A DNA stretch of 64,000 nucleotides from Aureococcus anophagefferens (taxonomy: Eukaryota > Sar > Pelagophyceae > Pelagomonadales > Pelagomonadaceae), in contig NW_008705587.1 of the NCBI RefSeq assembly GCF_000186865.1, forward strand, positions 14,602 to 78,601. The letters run 5' to 3'. Numbering within the stretch: the stretch's first letter is position 1; each line of letters begins with the position of its first letter. The notes beneath the pieces are model-generated. The model was given only the letters and a program-made list of their open reading frames with translations, had not been told where the DNA came from and ran no database searches. Made by a program: the position numbers and the translations under genes. Shown in pieces: positions 45,272 through 53,879 of the stretch.

Positions 45272-48101
45272 ACGAGGCCGGGGGGGCGATCGTCGGGCTC
45301 GGCGTCGGACGCGGCGTCGGGTCGGGCGCCGGCGTCGGGGCCGGCGTGAACACCGTCGCCGCGGGCGGCGCGACGGCCTCGACGGTCGCCGCGGCGAAGA
45401 CGGCGGAGACGCCCGCGTCGACCGCGGCGCTCTGGACGGCCGCGAGGAAGTCCGTGGACGTGGCGGCCGACCCCGCGACGGCGGCGGCCGACGCCTCGGC
45501 CGCCGAGTCGTAGGAGATGTAGTAGGAGACGACGAAGCTCGAGTCGAGGCGCCGGCGAGTGGACGCGTCCTCGAACCCGACGGAGACGGCGGACGCGTCG
45601 ACGCCGTAGACGTCGGCGACGGCGGCGACGTAGACCTCGACGTTGGCCTCGGCCTCGGCCCTGGTCATGCCCGACACGTCCAGCGTGCCCTCGAGCGCGG
45701 CCGGCGTGGGCGTCGGGTCGAGCGTCGGCCGCCGCGTCGGGTCCGGGACCGGCCGCGGCGTCGGGCCCGGGACGGGCCGCGCCGTCGGGTTCGGGCTGGC
45801 GGCGTCGTCGAGGGGGCACGCGCAGCCGCTGCAGTCGAGGCCCTGCGACACGGCAAAATCGCAGGTGAGATCCCACCATAAAGACGCTTGGTCGCAGGTG
45901 TAAGCCATCCCCGATGTGTGCTCGTTCGCCGGGTAGAAGTGGTCGCAGCCGCCGTCGCTCCCGCCGTCGCTCGTCGCGTAGGTGGCGTCGCAGTCGACGT
46001 CGCATTCGCTGTATAAAGTGCCCCGCCAGTTGCGCGCGAGGCACTCGAAGTACTTGTCGCTGTGCTCCGCGCAGACCGTGCCGCAGCCGAAGCTCTCCAC
46101 GAACCCTGTCTGGTGGCTGTCCGCGCACACCGCCTGGAGCCCCTCGTTCCACCAGTTGTAGTCGCAGCCGGGCGCCCCGAAGTATTGCTCGTCGGCCGCG
46201 AAGTAGTAGATCAAGCTATAGTAGCCCGCATCCATGCGCTCTTCGCACGTCATGTAGTATTCGCTGCCGTACTGGGCCGCGCCCGCATCGGCGTCCCAGG
46301 GCCACTGGGAGCAGCACTCGCAGTAGTCCGTCTTGTAGGGCTCGCAGTCCTCCTCGACGAGCTGCACCGCGCACGCGCAGCCGGAGCAGTCGAAGACCGG
46401 GTCGTACTCCATGACGCTGCAGGAGTAAAGGGGTTCGAGCTCGTCGCAGCTGTACATGTTCCCGTCCCACGCGAGCTCGTACATGCCGCAGGTGGCGTCC
46501 TCGTTCTCACAGCAGTGCTCGCCGAAGTGGTCGCAGTCGCAATCGCCACAGGCCGGGTAGCCGCAATCGCCGCAGTTGCAGTTGTCCGGCAGGTCAGGAT
46601 CGGCTTCGCAGAAGCTCCGGTCGATGGGACACTCCTCGTCCCCGTGGTCGTGCCCGCTGCCGTAGTCCCAGTCGAAGTAGGAGCAGTCGGCCTTGTCCGC
46701 CGTCTCCAGCGAGTGGTCGCACCCCGCCGCGCAGCCGCAGCACGTGAGGCCGTCGCCGTCGAGGTCGAACACGAAGCTCGGAGGGACGTATGTGTAGCCG
46801 GCGTCGACGCAGGCCTCCTCCGCGACGTCGCAGACGAAGAACGTGGACGAGTCCGTGCACGCGCCGTCGGAGCCGTCGCAGAAGTCCGAGTGGTGCCAGT
46901 CCGCCTCGAAGCTGCCGTGGGCCTCGTTGATCTGGAGGCACACGTCGACGCCGAACTCGAAGGGCGCGGCCCACCACTCCCGGCGGACGCCGTTCGTGAA
47001 GACGCCGTCGACGTAGATCGACGCGACGTACTCGTCGTTGTTCGAATTGAAGGCGACGGCGACGACGGCGCCGTAGAAGCTCTTGCCCGCCGCGTCCTCG
47101 GGCCAGACCTCGGCGCAGAGGCCATTGTCGCGATTTTCGGTGAGCTCCTGGTTGACGCAGACGTGGGCCCCCTGGTCGCCGACGGTCGGCGTGAACCACG
47201 CGAGCTCGTACATGGCGTCGGTGATGCGCCAGACGTCGTCTGCGACGCCGTCGCCCATGCGCACGCGGACCGTCGCGCCGTCCCACGAGAGCCCCGCGTC
47301 CGCGCACGCGCCGAGGCCGCAGGCCTGGCCCGCCTTGGCCTCGCAGTCGTAGTCGCAGAAGCACGCGTCGCTGCTCGCCATGGCGGCGACCGTGATCGGC
47401 CCGCGCGTCACGAAGTCGACCGCGGCCTCGTTGAACTCCAGGCGGTAGGGCGCGGAGAAGTCGAAGCCCGTGTTCGCCCGGAACTCGGCGACCGTGTATC
47501 CCGCGTAGCGCGCGTCGCCGTTGGTGTTGATGACGAACGCGGGGTCCGCGTCGTCGAAGCCGAAGACCAGGTAGACGATGTCGTCCTCCGTGAGGAGCGC
47601 GTCCTTGTCGTCGCTCCAGGCCACGCACCTGCCCGATGACGCGTCGTCGCTCATGACGGAGTTGAGGCAGAAGTGGCTCGGCCCGTGCTCCTGGCCGCCG
47701 TAGAGCGTGAACCAGCCCAGGAGCATGTCCGTGGACGCGTCTCGGATGCGGAAGAGATTGAGCTCGTTCCCGTCCTCGTTGACGCCGAAGAAGAGCCAGT
47801 TGTTCGGGAGGTAGAATTCCTCCGACGCGTACTCTAAGTTCCGCATGGCCCAGCCGATGTCGCACAGCGGCGCCGGGTTCGTCGGCGGGTCGTACGAGAA
47901 CGAATAAGAGTAAGAGTCGAGGTCGCTACTCGACTCCTCCAGGGCCCGCGCGGGGCGCGACGGCGAGAAGGGCGAGAAGGGCGCCGCCGCCGCGGCGCCG
48001 GCGACGACCATCCAGGGCAGCGCGCGCATGATCGGTTTTATGGGACCATCATTGTGCGCGGCGGCGGCGCCGGCGACGACCATCCAGGGCAGCGCGCGCA
48101 T
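43194..48101 (-). CDS. Large Cys-rich receptor-like TKL protein kinase
   Basis: Single exon of up to 1635 aa (ATG at 48101; a second ATG at 48029 begins an identical signal peptide MRALPWMVVAGAAAA). The ectodomain of about 1000 residues has repeats resembling LxWDG and CDxE modules with many Cys (CNCGDCGYPACGDCDCDHFG). A Pro/Thr stalk and a SEA-like module (VYVAAVADVYGVDASAVSVG) follow. A 12-Gly run precedes one TM helix (AALAGLAVVPLAGVGYY) and basic YRRKKKKQ. A helical region leads to the kinase: FARGGQGTVHRAEF, VVALKRM, VEHRDLKTLNVLL, KVTDFGLSKS, AYMAPELLE and TDVYAFSMIVWEVL. The C-terminus ends in VPPGAQPGMTLQ and IPAGLAPGMRFQVAY repeats. It shares stalk, Gly run, TM and kinase layout with the gene at 15956-18394. 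The ligand is unknown. Confidence 0.85.
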
Positions 48102-48110
48102 GATTGGTTC
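48001..48110. repeat. Direct repeat duplicating the start of the receptor-like kinase
   Basis: A segment of about 40 bp containing GACGACCATCCAGGGCAGCG and GCGCGCATGAT recurs 72 bp apart. On the minus strand it encodes MRALPWMVVAGAAAA twice in frame, so two ATGs each open an equivalent signal peptide. Confidence 0.9.
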
Positions 48111-48333
48111 TTTGGGGATTGGGGCTGCGCCGCGGTCGATGGAGACCCGGGAGAGCCACCCGACGTCCGCCGAGAGCGCGTCGGTCGCGCTGGTACGAGC
48201 GTTTCGAACGCGCTAGTGATCGAGGACCATCATGAGCGTTGCCCGGGAAGGATCGATCGGCCGACGGAGCAGGGCAGGTTGAAGCGACGCCATCTCGCTG
48301 CCGCAGTGCTTGCCCGCCGTCGGCACCGGCGTG
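48102..48333. promoter_or_regulatory. Divergent promoter region
   Basis: 232 bp between the kinase start (minus) and the start of the tail-anchored protein (plus). No motif is claimed. Confidence 0.35.
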
Positions 48334-49251
48334 ATGCCGTCGTTCCTCGAGACGAACCTCACGAGGCTCGCAGAGCTACGCATCACGATGGGGGCCATCG
48401 GGCTGGAACTCACAGTTCGACGGGGCATGATCCTCTGGGTGCATCGCGAGCTCGGGGCGCTCGCCGACGACGCCCATGCCGCGGCTAACGAGCACCTACG
48501 ACACCCATCGGGACGTCCCTACGACACTCATGAGTCGTGGGTGACATACGACGACATGTCCTGGGTCGGCACCGGATTCGCACAGCAGGCGGTCCGGTGG
48601 CTCGGCTCGGGGCCGTCGGGAGGGTCCCGCGCCGCGTGGCTCACGTCGTGCGCCGAGATCGTGAAGAGCCAGAAGAACTTTCACGCATTTATGCGCACGT
48701 TCGGGCCGCAGCGGTGTCTATCCGTTTTCCAAGACGCGATGCATGCCTACGACGAGTTGGAGGGGGACTTCCTCCGCGCTCAGCCGGAATGGGGCCCGGG
48801 CCGCACGGTGACGGGCGCGGGCTTCCACTTCGAGAAGCCGGGCTTCCTGGACAGCCTGCTGTCCCACCATGCCGATCTCGCCCCGTCCTGGAGTGTGAAA
48901 GATTGCAGGCAATTCCGCATGCTCGACGTGGGCGGCATCGCGGGCAATGACGCCGAGGACGAGGACGACGAGGACGAGGACGACGCGCGGGACGCCGAGG
49001 ACGACGAGGACGACGACGCGCGCGACGCCCACGAGGACGACGAGGACGACGAGGACTACGAGGAGGGCGCCGCCGCCGCCAGGAAGCGCCGCCGCGGCCG
49101 CTCCGCGGGCTCTCCGGAGCCCGCGTCGAAGCGGCCCCGCGCGGACGCCGCGGCCGCTCCGTGGTGGCAGCGCCGCCGCCTCTGGAGCGGCGGCGACGTC
49201 CTGTTCCTCGGCAGCACCGTCGCACTGGGGTGCCTGGTCTTCTTCGGCTAA
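48334..49251 (+). CDS. Unknown tail-anchored protein, paralogue 1
   Basis: Single exon of 305 aa from the ATG at 48334 (MPSFLETNLTRLAEL). Helical N-terminal half with WVGTGFAQQAVRWLGSGPSG, AAWLTSCAEIVKSQKNFHAF, AMHAYDELEGDFLRAQPEW and FHFEKPGFLDSLLSHHADL. An acidic run of Asp/Glu (about residues 210-245) and a basic nuclear-signal-like KRRRGR...KRPR follow. The protein closes with RRRLWSGGDVLFLGSTVALG and CLVFFG, a single C-terminal hydrophobic segment. The gene at 51629-52450 matches over the core and the KRPR/RRLW tail, so the two are paralogues in opposite orientation. No known family is recognised. The tail suggests insertion into ER or nuclear-envelope membrane. Confidence 0.6.
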   Translation: MPSFLETNLTRLAELRITMGAIGLELTVRRGMILWVHRELGALADDAHAAANEHLRHPSGRPYDTHESWVTYDDMSWVGTGFAQQAVRWLGSGPSGGSRAAWLTSCAEIVKSQKNFHAFMRTFGPQRCLSVFQDAMHAYDELEGDFLRAQPEWGPGRTVTGAGFHFEKPGFLDSLLSHHADLAPSWSVKDCRQFRMLDVGGIAGNDAEDEDDEDEDDARDAEDDEDDDARDAHEDDEDDEDYEEGAAAARKRRRGRSAGSPEPASKRPRADAAAAPWWQRRRLWSGGDVLFLGSTVALGCLVFFG

Positions 49252-49479
49252 GAATATAAGAGCACAGATCCCGACTCTCCGAAAGTGCCTCGTCGACATG
49301 GTCGCCGATGCCGGAGATGGAGCCGCTCCCGTAGCTCATGCGTCGCTCGCCACGGCGTGCCACGTCGTTCAAGCCGGACGCCTCGCTTGCAAGCGCGCTC
49401 AGAAGCGCCGCAAACTGCACACATTATCGACCCCAGGCCGAGCGAAGCCGAGGTTGCAGTCTACTATCGTCCCTGCGCA

Positions 49480-49986
49480 ATGGCCCGCACTGTTCTCGCT
49501 CTCGTCGCCCTCGCCGCCCTCGGCGCCGCCGTCGGGGCTCAAGTCTGCGACGACATGCTCAAATGCGATCACGTCCACTCGGGCGGCAGCCGGGCGAGCG
49601 TCGCGGCCAACAAGGAGTGCAAGAAGCAGGCCGAAAAGGTCTGCCTCGCTGAGGCCAAGCAGAACCGCCTCGACTGCATCGAAGCCTGCGAGGAGGAGTT
49701 CGAGGCGGTGCGCGAGCAGTGCCGCATCGAGTGCAACGATGTCGCCAACGCCGGCACGGGCGGCTTCTTCTCGCGCGTCTTCCCCTCGCGCGTGCAGATC
49801 GCAGGGGCCGCGTTGCACCCCAGCCTCTGGTGCATCCTCGCCGGCGCCGTCCTGCGCCTCTACGCGCTTGTCCTCCACTGGGGGGCGTTGGCCGCGCAGA
49901 TCCAGTTCTACGCCGGGTCGCTCATGCTCCTCGGCGCGGTCCTCGCGGGCTTCGAGGCCGCCCAGGGCAACCCCCTCTGGGGCTGA
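49480..49986 (+). CDS. Small secreted or membrane protein with Cys-rich head
   Basis: Single exon of 168 aa from the ATG at 49480. A clean signal peptide (MARTVLALVALAALGAAVGA) is followed by a Cys-containing helical segment: VCDDMLKCDHVHSGG, ECKKQAEKVCLAEAK, LDCIEACEEEFEAV and EQCRIECNDV. The four C-x3-C-like pairs suggest a helical-hairpin disulfide fold. Two hydrophobic segments near the end (LHPSLWCILAGAVLRLYALV and IQFYAGSLMLLGAVLAGFEA) could be a membrane hairpin. I do not recognise the family. Confidence 0.6.
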   Translation: MARTVLALVALAALGAAVGAQVCDDMLKCDHVHSGGSRASVAANKECKKQAEKVCLAEAKQNRLDCIEACEEEFEAVREQCRIECNDVANAGTGGFFSRVFPSRVQIAGAALHPSLWCILAGAVLRLYALVLHWGALAAQIQFYAGSLMLLGAVLAGFEAAQGNPLWG

Positions 49987-51062
49987 TCGCCGCGCCCCGA
50001 AGCACAAGCACGCGCCGCCCTCCGCCCGCGCCCCACACTCCCAACAAGCAGGGACTCGCGCCATAGGAGCGGCTTAGGGCCTAAGATCCCTAGACGCGCG
50101 CGTCGAGCTCTCGACGAAGCTCCGTGGGCCTTTGGAAAGGGGGGTCCGCGGGCGACTTCGGCGACTCGTCGACGCGTCGATTCGCGCGCCTCGTCGCCTC
50201 CAGCACGGAGGACGAGGGCGCCGCGGCGAAGCTCGCGTGCGGTGCGACGACGCGCGCGCGGCGTCGAGCTCTCGCCGAGCGACCAGACGCGACGCCGTCG
50301 AGGCGCTCGGCGCGCGGAACGCGGACACGTCCACGACGACGCGCCGTCCTGCGACGCGCAGCCGCACGTCCAACAGCGACCGCGGCTGGGCGCGCGGCGC
50401 CGCAGCTCGACCCGCCCCTCCCCGACGCTCGTCCCAAAAGCTTCGATCGTTCGACGCGCTCGCTCCACCTCTCGCGGCGCGCGGTCCGCGGTCGTCGACG
50501 CCCGTCGTCGAGAACCCGCCAGGCGCTACAGTCGCGTTCCGTAGCTCGGAGAGCCGCTGCGACGACAGCGCCGCGCCGCTCGTGTATGAACTCGTCGACG
50601 CACGCCTTGGAGCTCTCCAGGCGCCGCTGCCGTCGCAGTACAAATTGCGCCGACGAGACACTCCGGTGCGGCGCCGCCACGCAACATCGCGCATCTTTTC
50701 GACGGCGCACGCGAACCGCGTGCCGCGGGCTCGGGCGCTCTGGCGTCTGTGCGCAGCGCCGCTCGATGCGGCAGCTAGCACTCGCTCCGAGAGTAATTAT
50801 CGAGGGATCTAGGCAGGACAACCTCGATTCACTCTCCGCAAATTGAAGTGCCGTATTAAACGACGTCTGGGCAGCGCCTTGCCCGTGCTCGTCGTGCGGA
50901 ACAGGCTGGGCACGAGCACTCTCAACAATTCACGAGCCAGGGCCCGGGGCGCAGCGACGCCCACCGGCACCCAGACGTGGAAGTGCAGGCGGCGCCGAAC
51001 TCGATGGCCGGGCACGAGCTTTGCCTCCGGCGTCGACGGTCGACGGCTTGCGCTGGACTCGA
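49987..51062. other. Interval without a supported gene
   Basis: About 1.1 kb. Open frames of 100-240 codons exist on both strands but are Arg/Ser/Ala-rich, overlap each other and show no motif or signal. A less GC-rich patch lies around 50800-50865 (GAGAGTAATTATCGAGGGAT). Real exons cannot be excluded. Confidence 0.35.
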
Positions 51063-51130
51063 CCACGCTCGCGGCGCCGGCTTACGGCCACGCTCGCGGC
51101 GTCGGCTTACGGCCACGCTCGCGGCGCCGG
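51063..51130. repeat. 25-bp minisatellite
   Basis: CACGCTCGCGGCGCCGGCTT plus ACGGC is repeated about 2.7 times with one base change (GCC to GTC). Confidence 0.85.
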
Positions 51131-51279
51131 CCGGGGGCCGCTTCGAGGGACGCGAGAGCTTGGCGGCTGCTCTCGGGCGCGATCCGCGCGCCGGACGACT
51201 TCGCGCCCTTCGACGGCGGCGCGACGCCGGCGCGCGCGCGAAGGTCTTGGACGCAGCGGCGTCGCGCTGCCTCGACCGC

Positions 51280-51635
51280 CGGGGCCCGGCGTGGATCACA
51301 GAGCACGAAATCCACGAGACGCACGCAACGCCGCTCGCGCCGCGACGGTTTCGGAAGGGCGTCCTCTCCGACGACGTCGTCGTGCTCGCGGTGCCGCAGC
51401 TCAAGGCCGCGCTCGAGCACCGCGGCCTCGACGCCTCGGGCCTCTGGGGCGTGCTCTTCGAGCAGCTCGTCGCCGCCGTCGAGGGCGGCCGCTCCGCGGC
51501 GCCGACGGACGTGCGGCGCCGGCGACGCGCTGCGCGCGGACCTCGGCCTGCTCGCGGTGCCGCAGCTCGAGGCCGCGCTCGATGGGACGAATACACTTAT
51601 GATGATTGGCACCCAAGCACCATGGTTCCTATAAG
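51280..51635 (+). pseudogene. SAP-domain-like fragments
   Basis: In one frame, SDDVVVLAVPQLKAALEHRG then LDASGLWGVLFEQLVAAVEG reads as a SAP motif (two helices, typical LKxxLxxRGLDxSGxKxxLxxRL). After a frame change the next stretch gives RADLGLLAVPQLEAAL, the start of a second SAP unit that stops after TNTLMMIGTQAPWFL. No start or upstream exon could be joined. It is probably a decayed or partly mis-assembled relative of a SAP repeat protein, which would bind DNA. Confidence 0.4.
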
Positions 51636-52450
51636 GGCAGGAGGTGCCGCCGGTTGATCACGAGGTAGGCGACGGCGCCGACGTAGAAGATCACGTCGCC
51701 TGGGCTCCAGAGGCGCCGCTTCATGAAGCGGCACGTGGGCTCGGGCGCGGACGGGGCCGCAGGCTCGGACCGGGGGCGCTTCCGGGGGCACAGACCGGGG
51801 GCACAGAGTCTCGGATTGACCGTACTCGCGAGCTCGCTGTTGATGTACTCGAGCAACTTGGTCAAGCTCATATGACCAAGCTTGGCCATGTGGAAGGCGA
51901 CGAAGTCCGTGAAGAAGTTTTCTCGTTCGAAGTAGAAGAGGTCGTCCGCCGGGGAGGAGCGGAAGTCCGGGTGATGCGCGAGGAACTCGACCTCCAGCGG
52001 GTAGTAGATCCGCATGCATTTTTGCGCGGTCGCTTGCAGCAACTTACCCGGCGACTCGTCGTAGCGTCCCGGTGACTGGAGCTGGAGCTCTCCCATCGCC
52101 TCGTTCGCGTACGCTACTATTGCTTTGTAAGATGTGACCCGCGCGGCGCAGGCCGCGAGCCATGCCTCCTGGCCGCGCGCCGAGGACGCCGCCGCGCCCT
52201 GAGGCTCGCCGAAGAACCGCAGCGCCGGCGCCTCGAAGGCGGACCCGACCCAGGTCACGTTACTGATGTAGTTTCGGACACTGTTGGGTTGCCCTGATGC
52301 TGCACGGTGCGCGTTCGTCGTCGCCGATCGCAGTCCTTGAAGCTCATGAGCGAAGCGAATGACGCTTGCAACGCGGGCGACGTATTCGAGGCAGCACCGT
52401 TGCTCCTCGTGATCCAGCGCATGCAGATGCACGAGAGCGGCCGCCAGCAT
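51629..52450 (-). CDS. Unknown tail-anchored protein, paralogue 2
   Basis: Single exon of 273 aa from the ATG at 52450 (MLAAALVHLHALDHEEQRCC). Shares with the gene at 48334-49251 the order VTWVGSAFEAPALRFFGEPQ, EAWLAACAARVTSYKAIVAY, YYPLEVEFLAHHPDFRS, FYFERENFFTDFVAFHMAKL, the basic RKRPR and the tail MKRRLWSPGDVIFYVGAVAY then LVINRRHLLPL. It lacks the long acidic run of its paralogue. Identity is low outside motif positions, so the duplication is old. The terminal hydrophobic segment is preceded by a basic cluster, as in tail-anchored proteins. No annotated family is recognised. The two genes are inverted relative to each other. Confidence 0.6.
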   Translation of the reverse strand: MLAAALVHLHALDHEEQRCCLEYVARVASVIRFAHELQGLRSATTNAHRAASGQPNSVRNYISNVTWVGSAFEAPALRFFGEPQGAAASSARGQEAWLAACAARVTSYKAIVAYANEAMGELQLQSPGRYDESPGKLLQATAQKCMRIYYPLEVEFLAHHPDFRSSPADDLFYFERENFFTDFVAFHMAKLGHMSLTKLLEYINSELASTVNPRLCAPGLCPRKRPRSEPAAPSAPEPTCRFMKRRLWSPGDVIFYVGAVAYLVINRRHLLPL

Positions 52451-52670
52451 CGCGGAGAGACGGAGCACAGTGCGCGCCGAGCACGCGAGTGCGTCGCAAC
52501 AAGGCGTGCGTCGATGAGGCAGTCACTTCAATTGTACTTCAATGTAAGCGGCGTTTCTTGCGTGGATGCGCCTGGCCTCGAACGCTCGCGGATCCTCCCG
52601 GGCTGCCGTCGGGCCGAACGACCGCGGCGCAGCGAACGGCTTGAGCGCGACGCGCGAGTAGTTCGATCCG
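52451..52670. promoter_or_regulatory. Divergent promoter region
   Basis: 220 bp between the start of the tail-anchored protein (minus) and the C-CAP/SEC-C gene (plus). It includes a less GC-rich stretch around AATTGTACTTCAATGTAAGC (about 52529-52548). Confidence 0.35.
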
Positions 52671-53852
52671 ATGGCGGGATTCACGCCCGCCGAGCGGCAG
52701 CGGCAGCGCCTGCAAAAGAAGCTCGCGGCGAAGGCGCAGAAGGCGCCGGCGCCGGCGTCGTCGCCGTCGTCCGTGGCCCAGGCGCTCGCCGTCGCCGAGG
52801 GCGGCGGCGAGGCGCCGGCGTCGTCGCCGTCGTCCGTGGCCCAGGCGCTCGCCGTCGCCGAGGGCGGCGGCGACGACCGCGCCAAGGCGGCGCTCGCGTC
52901 GCTCGCGGAGATCGAGGCCGAGCGGTCGCGCCAGGCGGCCAAATCGCACGGCGCGGCGACGCCGGACCTCGTGCGGACGGCGACGAACGTCTGCAAGGTC
53001 GGCAAGGTGCACCTCGACACGGGCGGCGCGTCGCAGATGTCCGACGACGAGAAGAAGAAGCTCGCGGCGCTCGTCGGCAACGGCAAGACGCAGAACGTGC
53101 GCCTCTTCCACGGCCTCGCGAACCAGACGGTGGAGATCACCGAGGCGGTGCTCGGCGAGCGCGCGGCGTCGCTCGCGGTCGTGCTCGCGGGCTGCAAGGG
53201 CTGCGCCTTCGTCCTCGACTGCTACTGCGCCAAGGTCTTCTGCCGGGGCCTCGAGGACTGCGCCGTGACGCTCGCGCCGCCGTCGAAGGTCATCACGGCG
53301 ACGCTCGAGGTCGAGCGCTGCGCGCGGACCAAACTGAGGATAGGCAGCATGCTGGGCACGCTGCAGGTCGAGCAGTGCGCGGGCATCATCGCCGACTTCG
53401 AGGCGCGGCACTGCTTCGGCAACGGCTCCCTCGAGCGCAAGGGCCGCGAGTTCGGCAACGACGGCATGGTCGTCTGGGCCGGCTGCGACGACCTCCGCGT
53501 GCGCATCGGCGACGCGGACCTGGGCGACCACGTCTGCTTCTGCGACTTCGGCGTCGCGGCGACGGCGGACCCGACGCTGTCCCGCGAGCGGTCCCAGTTC
53601 AAGGTGTCCTTCGCGGCCGGGAAGCTCGTCTCCGAGAAGGTCACGCGGCTCAAGAACGGCTTCCCGGCGACGGCGCGCGAGGAGGCCGAGTTCGACCGCC
53701 GCGAGGAGCAGCAGCTCAGCGGCCTCGCCGAGCGCATGGGCATCACGATCCACCGGAAGCAGGACAAGATCGGCGCGCGCGTCAAGCCCAACGCGCCGTG
53801 CCCCTGCGGCAGCGGCGCGAAGTACAAGAAGTGCTGCGCGGCGGCGGCCTAG
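52671..53852 (+). CDS. C-CAP/cofactor C-like domain protein with C-terminal SEC-C motif
   Basis: Single exon of 393 aa from the ATG at 52671. A basic coiled start (ERQRQRLQKKLAAKAQKA) leads to a 21-residue unit, APASSPSSVAQALAVAEGGG(E/D), repeated exactly twice. From about residue 140 the pattern VRLFHGLANQTVEITEAVLG, VLAGCKGCAFVLDCYCAKVF, CRGLEDCAVTLAPPSKVITA and LEVERCARTKLRIGSMLG is the beta-helix rhythm of C-CAP/TBCC/CARP domains found in cyclase-associated protein and tubulin cofactor C. The end PNAPCPCGSGAKYKKCC is a complete SEC-C zinc motif. C-CAP proteins act on actin or tubulin nucleotide cycles; SEC-C binds zinc and partner proteins. The combination suggests a cytoskeletal regulator. 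The catalytic Arg of TBCC cannot be placed. Confidence 0.75.
   Translation: MAGFTPAERQRQRLQKKLAAKAQKAPAPASSPSSVAQALAVAEGGGEAPASSPSSVAQALAVAEGGGDDRAKAALASLAEIEAERSRQAAKSHGAATPDLVRTATNVCKVGKVHLDTGGASQMSDDEKKKLAALVGNGKTQNVRLFHGLANQTVEITEAVLGERAASLAVVLAGCKGCAFVLDCYCAKVFCRGLEDCAVTLAPPSKVITATLEVERCARTKLRIGSMLGTLQVEQCAGIIADFEARHCFGNGSLERKGREFGNDGMVVWAGCDDLRVRIGDADLGDHVCFCDFGVAATADPTLSRERSQFKVSFAAGKLVSEKVTRLKNGFPATAREEAEFDRREEQQLSGLAERMGITIHRKQDKIGARVKPNAPCPCGSGAKYKKCCAAAA
52749..52874 (+). repeat. Exact 63-bp tandem duplication
   Basis: Two adjacent 63-bp units (52749-52811, 52812-52874) differ only at the end of the second. They encode the doubled APASSPSSVAQALAVAEGGG unit. Near-identity at the nucleotide level implies a recent event. 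Confidence 0.95.
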
Positions 53853-53879
53853 GCCCGCTAACGCTCCAGAAACGAGGAT

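Noticed and set aside
50074..50846. Protein genes on either strand
   Set aside because: Overlapping Arg/Ser-rich frames on both strands, no recognised motif, no signal or membrane segment, and start codons mostly non-ATG.
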